60,309 nt of DNA from Caldilineaceae bacterium SB0661_bin_34. GTDB taxonomy: Bacteria > Chloroflexota > Anaerolineae > Caldilineales > Caldilineaceae. The stretch covers positions 24,540 through 84,848 of the forward strand of contig VXMJ01000028.1 of the NCBI GenBank assembly GCA_009841145.1. Direction: 5' to 3'. Of this stretch, positions 8,819 to 17,509 are shown piece by piece; position 1 is the first letter of the stretch; every line of letters begins with the position of its first letter. Under the pieces are notes generated by a model that saw only the letters and a list, made by a program, of their open reading frames with translations, made no database searches and was not told the origin of the DNA. Position numbers and translations under genes: made by a program.

Positions 8819-10066
8819 TCAACTTGGTGGCGCAACGGTCTCGACACTTGGGCGCAATTCCTGCGAGAACAAACCGCCGTCAAGTTCGTCGTTCGCGACC
8901 ATGCCTTCCAGGAATCTCAACCTGACTGCCCTTGCATCCAACCGGTCCAGGAGCAATAAGCGTGCAAAGTGGCTTTCGGTGATTTCCCCGTCTTCGAAGG
9001 CACGGCAAGCCAGCAATTGATACCGCATGGAGAGGCCCAAGCCGGTCTTCTCGTTGCTCTGCAGACCAGTCGGCATCTGCGCTTCGCTGACCTTGAACCC
9101 TTTGCCCAGCAGGCGTCCCCAAGTTCCCTTGGGAAGGTGGCGCAACTTCTCCAACCTGATGGTCATCGCCTGGAAGGTCACTTGGTAGGCAACGGCCAGC
9201 CGCATGATCTCCATGGGGGTAACCAGGCCATCTGCTTCGCGGGCCACCTGGTTGAACCGACGCTGAAGTCCGGTGGCAGGCATCAGAAACGCGCCAGCGA
9301 ACGCGTTGGCACACCGCTCGAACACGTTTGGACGGAGCGATGGTTGCACCGGTGCAATATCCGCCCTATGTCTGGCAGTGAGAAAGTGGCCGTATTCGAG
9401 GCTCAAGGACCACTGGCGATGTTCGGCCGAGTGTGATTCATTGACGGCAATACATCCCCCCAGTGCTTCGTTGTAGGCGAAGATGCCCGCCACCTTGGAT
9501 GGAAGGAGGATTGTAAAGACGCGCAGGCCAACTTCGTCTTCGAGGACTTGCCGGAGGTTGGAGATTGGACCGTCGCCAAGGCCCAGACGATTCCGTTCCG
9601 CCATTGCTGCATCCTGGCCGGACTGTTCGGCCCGGTAGCGCATGATCAGATACTCCGGCGGGTAGTCGCGCCGCAAGGACACTCCGTTGGTTGTCTCCAA
9701 AAAAAGGTAGTCCTCACAGAGACGTTGAAAGCGATGCACGGCCGCGAACAGCTCGGCCTCCGCATCGCCAGCAGTTCCGGCAAGATGGGATGCTTGAAAC
9801 TGCGAGGGAAAGTCTGAGATGATCTCTCGCTCCCCGAGCAACTCATTGAGGTTCCTGCCATACATCCCGGACAGGTGTAGGAGTTCATCCGGTCGGACCC
9901 GCCGATTACCGGTCTCAATGGCCGACAGCGTAGTACGGGCGACTCCGAGCAACTCGGCTGCTTCGCCTTGGGTCAAACCGCGCGCTTTCCGTGCTTGACG
10001 AAGCATGGCTCCGATGGTCTTGGGCGATGCCCTCACGAATTGCCGTCCGGTTAAGGGTCTGTTCAT
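8819..10066 (-). CDS. XRE-family regulator with ImmA/IrrE-like domain (antitoxin)
   Basis: A 415-residue protein. Residues about 17-70 are a helix-turn-helix of the XRE type (IGAMLRQARKARGLTQGEAAELLGV, then ARTTLSAIETG). The C-terminal two thirds resemble the ImmA/IrrE (COG2856) metallopeptidase fold. The zinc motif, normally HEYGH, reads LEYGH near residue 223: the first His codon has become CTC, so metal-dependent proteolysis is probably lost. It precedes a PIN toxin gene, the usual order for this antitoxin type. Autoregulation through an upstream operator is likely. The PIN partner is broken, so this antitoxin is an orphan. Confidence 0.85.
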   Translation of the reverse strand: MNRPLTGRQFVRASPKTIGAMLRQARKARGLTQGEAAELLGVARTTLSAIETGNRRVRPDELLHLSGMYGRNLNELLGEREIISDFPSQFQASHLAGTAGDAEAELFAAVHRFQRLCEDYLFLETTNGVSLRRDYPPEYLIMRYRAEQSGQDAAMAERNRLGLGDGPISNLRQVLEDEVGLRVFTILLPSKVAGIFAYNEALGGCIAVNESHSAEHRQWSLSLEYGHFLTARHRADIAPVQPSLRPNVFERCANAFAGAFLMPATGLQRRFNQVAREADGLVTPMEIMRLAVAYQVTFQAMTIRLEKLRHLPKGTWGRLLGKGFKVSEAQMPTGLQSNEKTGLGLSMRYQLLACRAFEDGEITESHFARLLLLDRLDARAVRLRFLEGMVANDELDGGLFSQELRPSVETVAPPS

Positions 10067-10139
10067 GGATCTGCCTTCTGAGGGGTATATGTTTTCGATG
10101 GTCGAAGGATTGACGGTACTCCCGCATTCGACGACATCT

Positions 10140-10155
10140 GTTGATACAGATCAAC
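10140..10155 (-). promoter_or_regulatory. Candidate operator of the XRE-ImmA antitoxin
   Basis: GTTGAT-ACAG-ATCAAC is a perfect 6-bp inverted repeat 74 bases upstream of the antitoxin start, in the 225-base gap before cobC. Its size and spacing fit an XRE dimer site. No binding data can be inferred. Confidence 0.35.
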
Positions 10156-10291
10156 AAGGGGTTCGGTATTGTCCGATGGTGATTCTTCAAGTCTGGCAGT
10201 CAGTTCGATTAGGGTCTTGGCAACACGGCTCCCATCGACCGAGAACGAATTGCCAAGGGCAGGGTTCAGCGAACAGGCGTGAACCGGAACG

Positions 10292-10807
10292 TCAGATTCT
10301 CAGTACGCCGCCATATTCAACCGAGGTCCGAAAAGCGGAGAAATCCGCTCCTTTTGCCACTGTGGATGCCTTGATGACGCCTCCATGGGTGACCACCAGA
10401 CGGGAAACACCGTCCTTGCGCAGTTCGGCCAGGACCTCATGGACGCGTGCCACGAAAGCATGGACACTCTCCCCGCCATGCGGCCGGGCATGAAGAAAGT
10501 CGGCAGCCCACGCATCAAGTTCCGTGCGCGGAATGTCATTCCAATTCTGTCCTTCCCATGTACCGAAATCGAGTTCCTGCAGGCGACAGTCGTAGACAGG
10601 CTGAAGATGAAAGGCGGACCCAATCCGTTCGGCCAGGACGCGACAACGGCTCAGGGGACTTGACACCAGTGCCTCCGCCGGTTCCAGCTTGGCCAAGACG
10701 GCATCGGCTTCTTCCGCGAATGTATGGGCCAGAGCCAAATCGGTGCGTCCATAGCAAATGCCGGGTTTGACTGCGGGCCGCGTATGACGAATCAGCGTGA
10801 GTGCCAC
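10292..10807 (-). CDS. cobC: Histidine phosphatase, probable alpha-ribazole phosphatase
   Basis: About 171 residues of the phosphoglycerate-mutase-like branch. The catalytic RHT motif is in LTLIRHTRP at the very N-terminus. CYGRTDLAL follows, a feature of CobC, and the second His is in VVTHGGVIK. CobC removes phosphate from alpha-ribazole 5'-phosphate or adenosylcobalamin 5'-phosphate late in cobalamin assembly. GTG at 10807 is chosen because it puts the RHT motif at the usual place, has GGGAG upstream, and overlaps the cobS stop by 16 bases. ATG at 10843 would add 12 residues. Position after cobS supports the assignment. Confidence 0.8.
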   Translation of the reverse strand: MALTLIRHTRPAVKPGICYGRTDLALAHTFAEEADAVLAKLEPAEALVSSPLSRCRVLAERIGSAFHLQPVYDCRLQELDFGTWEGQNWNDIPRTELDAWAADFLHARPHGGESVHAFVARVHEVLAELRKDGVSRLVVTHGGVIKASTVAKGADFSAFRTSVEYGGVLRI

Positions 10808-11574
10808 GTCAAGACTCCCAGATAGAAACCCAGTTCGCTCCATTGCTGAACTGCGCCCTGCGTATCGCCGGTATGTCCCCCCAGACGTTTTTCATATAGG
10901 CCGCGCATGGCCAAGTGTCCCAGTGCCAGTCCGGCAATCCCGGACAGAGCATCGGACACAGAGAGCATCATCACCATGGCCAGACAACCCAGGCCTGTAG
11001 CTGCCGCCAGACTTGTGCCACCCCGGCCCAGCCGTCCGGCAAGCAGACTGCCGGCTCCTGAGTTCCGAACATAGGGCGAGGTGGCGGCAACGACGACATT
11101 GGAGAGACGGGAAAGGCCGTGGCTGGCCACCAGGCAAGCCATGGCCAAGGCCACAGGCAGGGAAGCCAAGGCGGCCGTCTTCAGGGCCAGAGTCACGCCA
11201 AGCCCCACGGCCCCAAAGACGCCAATCCGACTGTCCTGCATGATCGCCAACATCCTCTCGCGACTGAATGCCCCAAGCCCGTCGAAAGTGTCGGCCAGTC
11301 CGTCTTCATGGAAAGCACCCGTGACCAGGATGGTTGCGGCTGTGGCCAGCAGCGCGGCCATCACCTGTGGCAACCGCAAGATGACAGCAGCTCCGTAAAC
11401 CAGCGCCCCCAGGCTTCCCACCACGATACCCACGAGGGGGAAGTAACGCCGTGCAGCCCCCAGCCTTGTCGGGGAATAGTCGAGGTGCTGCGGCAGGGGC
11501 AGCCGTGTCAGAAACTGGACGGCCAACAGGAACAGCAACGCTTCGCGTCTCAAGGCAGCCCCAAGCAGAACCAT
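10792..11574 (-). CDS. cobS: Adenosylcobinamide-GDP ribazoletransferase
   Basis: A 260-residue, multi-helix membrane protein that joins alpha-ribazole (phosphate) to adenosylcobinamide-GDP to make adenosylcobalamin. The N-terminus carries the family hallmark LLAVQFLTRLPLP. The metal-binding block TGAFHEDGLADTFDG with its acidic residues lies near residue 85. A C-terminal GGHTGDTQGA block, typical of CobS, is also present. The frame is open far upstream, but that part is antisense to the Uma2 gene, so ATG at 11574 is used. Together with cobC it gives the nucleotide-loop end of B12 synthesis. cobU and cobT are not in the window. Confidence 0.92.
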   Translation of the reverse strand: MVLLGAALRREALLFLLAVQFLTRLPLPQHLDYSPTRLGAARRYFPLVGIVVGSLGALVYGAAVILRLPQVMAALLATAATILVTGAFHEDGLADTFDGLGAFSRERMLAIMQDSRIGVFGAVGLGVTLALKTAALASLPVALAMACLVASHGLSRLSNVVVAATSPYVRNSGAGSLLAGRLGRGGTSLAAATGLGCLAMVMMLSVSDALSGIAGLALGHLAMRGLYEKRLGGHTGDTQGAVQQWSELGFYLGVLTWHSR

Positions 11575-11675
11575 GGTCGCATCGGCTTTGTGGAACCAAG
11601 GGGGCAGCAAACGACAAGCTGGACTGCCAACAGAGTCCCACATGGTTGCCGGGTTTGTGGGCGGTTCCCGGCCCC

Positions 11676-12632
11676 CTACCGCTCCGACGCGGACAATCCG
11701 AAGTATTGGCGCGCCAAGTCCAGGAATTCCTCGGATGAAGAAGCGGCCATCCATGCCTGCACCAAACGCAAGTTCGGTACGGGAGCCAGGGACAACGGCA
11801 TCATCCGCTGTAGCTCGTCCCCAGTGGCTTCGCCATAACGGACCGTCGCCAATGTGGCGACCATGCCTGCAATTTCGGCATCCTTCTCGGCCATCCGGCC
11901 ATACATCTCCCTGGCATGAGGGATTGGCTTCCCCGTTTCCGGGTCGACAATGCGAATCCCACCGTCGAGTTCCCGCCCGTGCAGCGCCTGGACAAAGAGA
12001 AGTTCGCAGTCCAGAACCGCAGAATGCGCGGCCCAAGTGTGCGCGGCCGCATCCCAGACTGATGCAAGCGGCTCGTACCGGCCCCGCTCCAGTCGCCACC
12101 CCATCAGGGGTCCGTCCGGCAACAGAATCCCGGACGCAAACCGGGCAGGATCCTCGGAATCCACCGGATCCAGCACCCAGTACTCCCGAACGCCCATCCA
12201 CGCATACCATTCCTTCTTGATCCCCAAATCCCTGTGTACCGTGGACGGAGAGGCCACCTCGAACACACAGTCGGGTGGGCAGGGCATGTCCTGGCGGCGC
12301 AGGGAACCGTGCCCTTCGTTGGGAAACGGCATCACGATCAGATCCGGGTCGCACCGCTGACCATGTCCTTCGGAATCGACAAAGTGCAGGCCGATGTCCT
12401 GTTCAATGCCGAACGGCCGGCCGCGCTGTTTCAACAGGTGGTACAAGGCTGTCAGAAGATAGTTGAGGATATGGACGTGTCGTGGAACCGTCGGCATTTC
12501 GTCACTTCCGGGCCATTCCGCGGGATATTCCGGTGTGTTCCAGGAAGGAATGGGTATGGACAAGTCCACCGAAGGAGCCTGTGCCGCGCTTTGCGGTTCT
12601 GCCTGTACCGTCCAAACTTCGGAGATTCCCAT
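11676..12632 (-). CDS. Uma2-family (DUF820) PD-(D/E)XK nuclease-like protein
   Basis: A 318-residue protein with the Uma2 core. CDPDLIVMP near residue 93 supplies the Asp, and CVFEVASPST followed by KKEWYAWMGVREYWVLDP is the strongly conserved E-x-x-S and K-x-x-x-Y pattern. Uma2 proteins form very large families in cyanobacteria and Chloroflexota. They have a restriction-endonuclease fold, but their role is unproven. The C-terminal 120 residues, with an alanine-rich helix and the PHAREMYGRMAEKDAEIAGM segment, look like an added coiled-coil region. It is divergent in function from the adjacent cobS and probably a separate unit. Confidence 0.82.
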   Translation of the reverse strand: MGISEVWTVQAEPQSAAQAPSVDLSIPIPSWNTPEYPAEWPGSDEMPTVPRHVHILNYLLTALYHLLKQRGRPFGIEQDIGLHFVDSEGHGQRCDPDLIVMPFPNEGHGSLRRQDMPCPPDCVFEVASPSTVHRDLGIKKEWYAWMGVREYWVLDPVDSEDPARFASGILLPDGPLMGWRLERGRYEPLASVWDAAAHTWAAHSAVLDCELLFVQALHGRELDGGIRIVDPETGKPIPHAREMYGRMAEKDAEIAGMVATLATVRYGEATGDELQRMMPLSLAPVPNLRLVQAWMAASSSEEFLDLARQYFGLSASER

Positions 12633-12833
12633 CAGTCACCCTCAGTGTCAGCAGGGGCATTTTAACCGGAGGCACTCAGGTTCTGCCGTTGATATGCCGA
12701 GCCCACAGGTACCTGCCAGCATACCCGTCTCGCCACGAAAGCAACCGGCCGGCCTGTGCAGGAGACGCGGCGATGTTCGCCGCAAAGTCAATCTGTAAAC
12801 GGGCAGGTATTGGCGGATCCAACCGCGGTGGGG

Positions 12834-13736
12834 CTACAGGAGCGCCCTTGCCAAGGTGCGGATGTGTTCGGGCCCCAAACCGCAGCAGCCACCGACAGCC
12901 TGCACGCCGTCGGCCACCCAGGTGACAGCGACTTTGGCATAGTCGTCCGGTGCGATGATGTCATCGAACTGCCAATGCGGCATCGACCACCCGCCGGAGT
13001 GGGCATAGGCAAAACGCGGACCGGGCCAGACAACGGCCACTTCCTCCAGGGCAGGACCGGTCGGTTCCACCAGGGAGTGCATCACCCCCACGGCCTGCAC
13101 CGACGCAAAGTCGAGACTCTCCAACATCTCCCGCAGGGGAACACCCCGTTCCTGGGAGACCAGCCGCCCTTCAGTATCCTGTTCGACGCTGTAACCGACC
13201 CAGCAGGGCAAACCGACAGCCCTGATCGCATCCGCCGCGGCAGCGGTCAGTTCCACGTCCCGCATCATTTCCAGAATGATGAAATCCGCACCGGCCGCGG
13301 CCATGATCTCGGCCTGATCCCGATAGTCCTGCCGGGCCTTCTGCAGCGAAGCCGGCAGTACGCCGAAGTTCACGGTCGAAATGGAACCCGCCACCCAAGC
13401 GGACGGCCGCACCGCGTCCCGGGCCTCCACAGCCAGCCGGACTGCGTCGCGGTTGAGGCTTTCAAACTGGTCCGCGTAGCCCGCCTCCGCGAGCACGTAG
13501 CGAGAGGTCGCAAAGGTGTTGGCAATCACTACCTGCGATCCGGATCGCAGGTAGTCCGCGTGAATCTCCCGCAGCACGTCCGGCCGCGAACCCGTGGCCA
13601 GTGCATCCCACAGGCCGTCGACCATCTCCACACCCCGACGTTCCAGTTCGGTACCGGTGGCCCCGTCCAGCAGCAGCGGAGGGCTGCCGTCCGCTGCCCG
13701 TTCGAGGGCCGTGCCAATGTCTGTCCGTCCGTTCAC
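12834..13736 (-). CDS. Homocysteine S-methyltransferase family protein
   Basis: About 300 residues of the zinc-dependent homocysteine methyltransferase fold (MmuM/BHMT/MetH N-terminal type). The N-terminus has LLLDGATGTELERRG. The paired zinc cysteines are in VGGCCGLGPEHI near the C-terminus. A third zinc-ligand-like position upstream reads CWVGYS. It should transfer a methyl group from a donor such as S-methylmethionine or a betaine to homocysteine; the donor cannot be told. GTG at 13736 overlaps the previous gene's stop (GTGA) and has GGAG upstream. ATG at 13766 is an alternative. It is last in a three-gene unit with 13733-14920 and 14933-15805. Confidence 0.85.
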   Translation of the reverse strand: MNGRTDIGTALERAADGSPPLLLDGATGTELERRGVEMVDGLWDALATGSRPDVLREIHADYLRSGSQVVIANTFATSRYVLAEAGYADQFESLNRDAVRLAVEARDAVRPSAWVAGSISTVNFGVLPASLQKARQDYRDQAEIMAAAGADFIILEMMRDVELTAAAADAIRAVGLPCWVGYSVEQDTEGRLVSQERGVPLREMLESLDFASVQAVGVMHSLVEPTGPALEEVAVVWPGPRFAYAHSGGWSMPHWQFDDIIAPDDYAKVAVTWVADGVQAVGGCCGLGPEHIRTLARALL

Positions 13737-14920
13737 TTGTCTGTCTCCGTCTTGTCGGCCGTCCATTGTGCGACATCCACTTCGTACACCTGCCGCGTCC
13801 CCTCGTGCACCGAGTCGAAGCTTACAGCCGTTTGGCTGCGATTGAAGCGGGGATGCAGGTCGCAGCGGATTTCACCGCGGAAGCGGTCCGGTGCCGTGTA
13901 CCGGCCGAGTTCCACGCGCCGCTGGTTCCGCATGTCGAAAAGCACCAGCCCTTTTTGCCAGTGTTCGGACCAGCGCTCGTCAGTCAGCAGCCAGCGGCCA
14001 TCGGCACTGAAACTGCAGTGCCCGTTCCGGGTCAGCAAGTCCGGACAGAAGGGCGCGGACACCTCACCGGTACCCGCATCCAGCCGGTAGTACCACTCGC
14101 CGGCTTCAAATGTCAGCCAGCCGAACACCTCCCGGTTGGACCGCCAGGTGAAGTGCGAGGCCCCAAGGTCCGCCAGCATCCGGACATCGCGCCCATCGAC
14201 GCCCACCGAAAACAGCATGGTGTGCTTGATTTCAATCCCCGGCTCGTTCCAGCGCACCACCGCCAGAACGCGGCGATCGTCCGGACTGAACTCGGTGTGG
14301 TTGAACCAGAGACTATGCGTCGACATGGCGGAATACTGCGGAAACAGATCTCGGATTTGGGCATAGGACAGGATTAGGTCCGCCTCGCCAGTCAGCATGT
14401 TGAGGATGAACAGGCCGTCGTCCTCGGGCTGCCCCTGCCCCCGAAACAAATCCGGCAGTCCCCTGTACCCGACCACCGGGCGCATCTCGGCGAGGCGCGC
14501 AAAGTTGAGACTGGCCGCCAGGATGCCACTGTGGCTCAACCCGCTCACCGGACGCGGCAGCACCTGCGTGTGGCCGCTGTGGATGTCCATGCGCACGGCC
14601 ACATGGCGATCCCCCTGCCGCGCGTTGTAGCAGATTTCGCGCGCCGGGTTGGTGGGGAGCCAGTGCAGCATGGCTCCCTGCTGCAGGTTGAAGGCCTGCG
14701 TGCGGGCGAGCGGCTGGAAGGTCGTCGAGCCCTTCTCCACCAGCCCAACCGCCGCCTCGTCCTGCACCGTCGGCGGCCGGTCGTGGAAGTCTGTCTCCAG
14801 ACACAGATGGTACTGCCCGGTGGCGTTCCAGGGACAGATCTCGTAGTAGCCGAAGAAGTGGTGGCGAGGTCCCCGTGTCAGGGGCACGGCAACCGGGCCG
14901 TCCCGCTGGCCTCCGGTCAT
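13733..14920 (-). CDS. PD40/TolB-like beta-propeller protein
   Basis: A 395-residue protein built of repeated strands such as FSPDDRRVLAVVRW and FSADGRWLLTDERW, which are TolB/PD40-type propeller blades. The N-terminus HHFFGYYEICPWN and the NHTEFSPDDRR block recall oligogalacturonate-lyase-like propellers seen in planctomycetes and Chloroflexota. No signal peptide is seen, so it is probably cytoplasmic. It lies between an amidohydrolase and a methyltransferase gene and is coupled to the latter by a GTGA overlap. A sugar-related or regulatory role is possible, but none can be assigned. Confidence 0.7.
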   Translation of the reverse strand: MTGGQRDGPVAVPLTRGPRHHFFGYYEICPWNATGQYHLCLETDFHDRPPTVQDEAAVGLVEKGSTTFQPLARTQAFNLQQGAMLHWLPTNPAREICYNARQGDRHVAVRMDIHSGHTQVLPRPVSGLSHSGILAASLNFARLAEMRPVVGYRGLPDLFRGQGQPEDDGLFILNMLTGEADLILSYAQIRDLFPQYSAMSTHSLWFNHTEFSPDDRRVLAVVRWNEPGIEIKHTMLFSVGVDGRDVRMLADLGASHFTWRSNREVFGWLTFEAGEWYYRLDAGTGEVSAPFCPDLLTRNGHCSFSADGRWLLTDERWSEHWQKGLVLFDMRNQRRVELGRYTAPDRFRGEIRCDLHPRFNRSQTAVSFDSVHEGTRQVYEVDVAQWTADKTETDK

Positions 14921-14932
14921 TGCACCGCCAAA

Positions 14933-15805
14933 TCAGGCCGGAAGGCGGTAGAAGCGGACGGCGTTGTCGAAGTACAACTTTTGCTGCACCGCGGGACCCA
15001 AATGGCCGGTAAGGTCGTCGAGCACATCCACCCAGTGACCCCAGTGTTTCACTGCCAGCAGGCTAACCGGCCAGTCGCCGCCATAGACAATGCGGTCCTC
15101 GCCGAAGCACTCAACGACATGGTCCACGTACGGCTTGAGATCGTCCGGCTGCCAGTTTGCATGGTCCGCCTCCGTGGCCATGCCGGAAATCTTGCACACC
15201 ACATTCGGCAACTCCGATAGGACCTTCAGGTCACTGCGCCAGGGATCGAGGGTGCCGGCCGCGATGTCCGGCTTGCCGATGTGGTCCAGGATGAAGGCAA
15301 CATCCGGACACCTGTGCACCAGATCGGTCACCTCGCCCAACTGGTGATGGTGAATGCAAAGGTCGAAGGAAAACCCGTACCCCGGCAGCATCCGTACGCC
15401 CTCGGCAAAAGCCGGGGTGGCCGCATAGCCGGCCGGCTGGTCCTGTATCAGGCGGCGCACTCCCTTGACCCTGGGCATGGACGCCAGCTCTTCCAGCACG
15501 GATCGAACGGCTTCGCCCTGCTCCACGGGCGCACAGGCGACGATGCCCGTGATGCGAGGCTCCACCGTGTCCGCCAGCGAATCCACCCAACGGGCCTCAA
15601 GAACCGCCTCCGCGTCCTCGGCCCCAGCCTGCATGAAGACGATCTGCGCGAGCCGGAACCGATCCGTTTCCGCCTCCTGGGCCTGCAGTTCGGCGGGCCC
15701 GTGCGGACCCGCAATGGCCGGCACGGTTTCCAGCCACGGGTAGGTCAGGTAACCGGGATCCCAAAGGTGGACGTGGGTGTCTGCCACCGGGCGCTTAGTA
15801 TCCAT
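14933..15805 (-). CDS. Amidohydrolase-family TIM-barrel hydrolase (COG3618 type)
   Basis: About 290 residues. The metal-binding DTHVHLWDP motif is at residues 8-16. A His in LCIHHHQLGE, FILDHIGKPD and a final Asp in VYGGDWPVSL complete the COG3618 pattern, the family that holds L-fuconolactonase and 2-pyrone-4,6-dicarboxylate hydrolase. It probably opens a lactone ring. ATG at 15805 is preferred to 15841 because it puts the metal motif at the usual distance from the start. Twelve bases separate it from the propeller gene, which points to one transcript. Confidence 0.85.
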   Translation of the reverse strand: MDTKRPVADTHVHLWDPGYLTYPWLETVPAIAGPHGPAELQAQEAETDRFRLAQIVFMQAGAEDAEAVLEARWVDSLADTVEPRITGIVACAPVEQGEAVRSVLEELASMPRVKGVRRLIQDQPAGYAATPAFAEGVRMLPGYGFSFDLCIHHHQLGEVTDLVHRCPDVAFILDHIGKPDIAAGTLDPWRSDLKVLSELPNVVCKISGMATEADHANWQPDDLKPYVDHVVECFGEDRIVYGGDWPVSLLAVKHWGHWVDVLDDLTGHLGPAVQQKLYFDNAVRFYRLPA

Positions 15806-15950
15806 GGATGATTTGGGGTGTGGGAACAGGGCTGCCAACACCGCGATCCTATCATCGGGTTACGCCTGCCGCCCGCGGTCCGGCGGAGTACTCCCGCTCG
15901 ACAGGTAGAATGGGTATTGCCCGAAACCTTGCCCGGCGAGACGGACCCCC

Positions 15951-16721
15951 ATGACACGCACACTCACGGAAGCGGAACTCGACCACTACCACCGGACCGG
16001 CTTCCTGCTCGTGCGGGACCTGGTGCCGCCGGCGGAGGTGTGCGCCTTGGGGGAACGACTCAGGGAGTACACGCACGGCGGGCGGCCGACGGGGGCGCTG
16101 CGGATTCAGGTGGAGCCGCGCGTAACGCGCGGCGAACTGTCGGTGGAACACCCGGGGGACGGCATCCGCAAAATCGACGGCTTGGTCGAGAACGACGACC
16201 TGTTCGAACACCTGGGCAAGCATCCGAAACTCCTGGGCGTGCTGACCTCGATTCTGGGGCCCGACATCAAGATGTTTCGCAACGCCCTGCTGCTCAAGCC
16301 ACCGGAAGTAGGCTCGGCCAAGGGCATGCACCAGGACTCTCCCTATTGGCCCATCGAACCCATGGAGCTGTGTTCCTGTTGGTTCCCCCTGGACAACGCA
16401 ACGCTGGAAAACGGCTGCATGGCCGTGATTTCCGGTGCCCACCGACGCGGTGCCCTGCCGCACATCGAGGTCAGGGACGACTACGTCGTGGATCCGGACC
16501 ACTTCGACCCCGACGACATGAAAACGCTGCCGATGCAGGCGGGCGACGGCCTGTTCTTCCACTCCCTGCTGCCGCACTACACGGCACCGAACCGCTCCGA
16601 CACCTGGCGCCGAGCCATAGCCCTTTCCTACATGTCGGCCAAATCCCGCTACATCGGGGAGGGGGAGGGCCCGGTGTACTATCCCATCCAGGGCCGCTCC
16701 TTCGAAGGCTGCGTGCACTGA
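15951..16721 (+). CDS. Phytanoyl-CoA dioxygenase (PhyH) family protein
   Basis: A 256-residue Fe(II)/2-oxoglutarate oxygenase. The iron site is H-x-D in GMHQDSPYW near residue 126 and the distal His in FFHSLLPHYTAPN near residue 202. An arginine for 2-oxoglutarate follows in TWRRAIALSYMS. Bacterial members hydroxylate varied small molecules, so the substrate is open. It is transcribed away from the amidohydrolase gene. A TAGAAT hexamer 40 bases upstream of the start sits in GGTAGAATGGG, a string nearly repeated before the peptide transporter (2383-2394). Confidence 0.85.
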   Translation: MTRTLTEAELDHYHRTGFLLVRDLVPPAEVCALGERLREYTHGGRPTGALRIQVEPRVTRGELSVEHPGDGIRKIDGLVENDDLFEHLGKHPKLLGVLTSILGPDIKMFRNALLLKPPEVGSAKGMHQDSPYWPIEPMELCSCWFPLDNATLENGCMAVISGAHRRGALPHIEVRDDYVVDPDHFDPDDMKTLPMQAGDGLFFHSLLPHYTAPNRSDTWRRAIALSYMSAKSRYIGEGEGPVYYPIQGRSFEGCVH

Positions 16722-16900
16722 CTTTCGCCCGACTTCACCCGCGATTGCGATTTACGCGTTAAAATATTGATCCAGGGCCCTTCGTCGATTCGGGTTGTCC
16801 CCGCTGTGTGGGTTGGCTGGTCCATCCCACCGCCACACGGCCGGGTACGAACGAACCGCAAAGGCTTGGTTGGTACCTTTTTCTTTGAACGGGCAGGTCT

Positions 16901-17239
16901 ATGAACGTCAATACCGAAACCTCCGGCAACAGTCTTGTCATCGCGCTCGATGGGCGCGTGGACAGCAGCAACGCTGCCGAATTCAACACCGCGCTCGAAA
17001 ACGCCACGGCCGACAGCGATCTCGGCGTGGTCCTGGATTGCGAAAACCTGCAGTACATCAGCAGTGCCGGCCTGCGGGTCATTCTCACCACGGCCAAAAG
17101 CCTGCAGTCCAGCCAGCGCAAGTTCGTGATCTGCACGCTTTCCAACCCCATCCAGGACATTTTCGTAATCAGCGGCTTCGACCAGATCATCAACATCCAG
17201 GGGTCGCGGGCGGAGGCGCTGGCGACCATGGAAGCTTGA
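16901..17239 (+). CDS. STAS-domain anti-sigma-factor antagonist (RsbV/SpoIIAA-like)
   Basis: A 112-residue single STAS domain. The phosphorylatable serine lies in NLQYISSAGLRVIL near residue 56, the exact SpoIIAA/RsbV motif. In partner switching, the unphosphorylated form binds the RsbW-like kinase and frees that kinase's target. It precedes the phosphatase (17510) and kinase (18679) that would act on it, though a 270-base gap separates it from them. A TTAAAATAT stretch near 16759 could be its -10 region. Confidence 0.9.
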   Translation: MNVNTETSGNSLVIALDGRVDSSNAAEFNTALENATADSDLGVVLDCENLQYISSAGLRVILTTAKSLQSSQRKFVICTLSNPIQDIFVISGFDQIINIQGSRAEALATMEA

Positions 17240-17509
17240 GCGGCACTGTCGGGCAATCCGGCCGCCATCCGACCGACCCCGCACTGCGCCACCGCCCCAC
17301 AACGGCGGCGGCCTTCGCTCAACCATCGGACATTCCCGGCGGATGCCGCCGTGAGTGTCTCTGAGGTGGTGAGGACACCAAGCCGCTGACGCCGGCCACA
17401 TCCTCCGGGACGGTCGGCGGCATGGTACCGACAGTGCTGCGCCGGTTGTCGGGCCCGGCGCGCGCCCATCGCCATCGCAATCTATACGCAGGCACAGGAG
17501 CAGGAACGG

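Noticed and set aside
11575-11675. Possible cobalamin riboswitch before cobS
   Set aside because: The space is only about 100 bases and no B12 box or conserved core could be found on the minus strand.
10792-12354. A 520-codon open frame that extends cobS far upstream
   Set aside because: The first 260 codons are the antisense shadow of the Uma2 gene, and the CobS family starts at the ATG at 11574.
12756-14090. A 444-codon plus-strand open frame
   Set aside because: It is antisense to the homocysteine methyltransferase and propeller genes. Its composition is the mirror of theirs and no domain is visible.
2383-15911. Shared GGTAGAATGGG-like promoter element at 2383 and 15904
   Set aside because: A matching -35 box is absent at both places and two occurrences are too few to define a promoter class.
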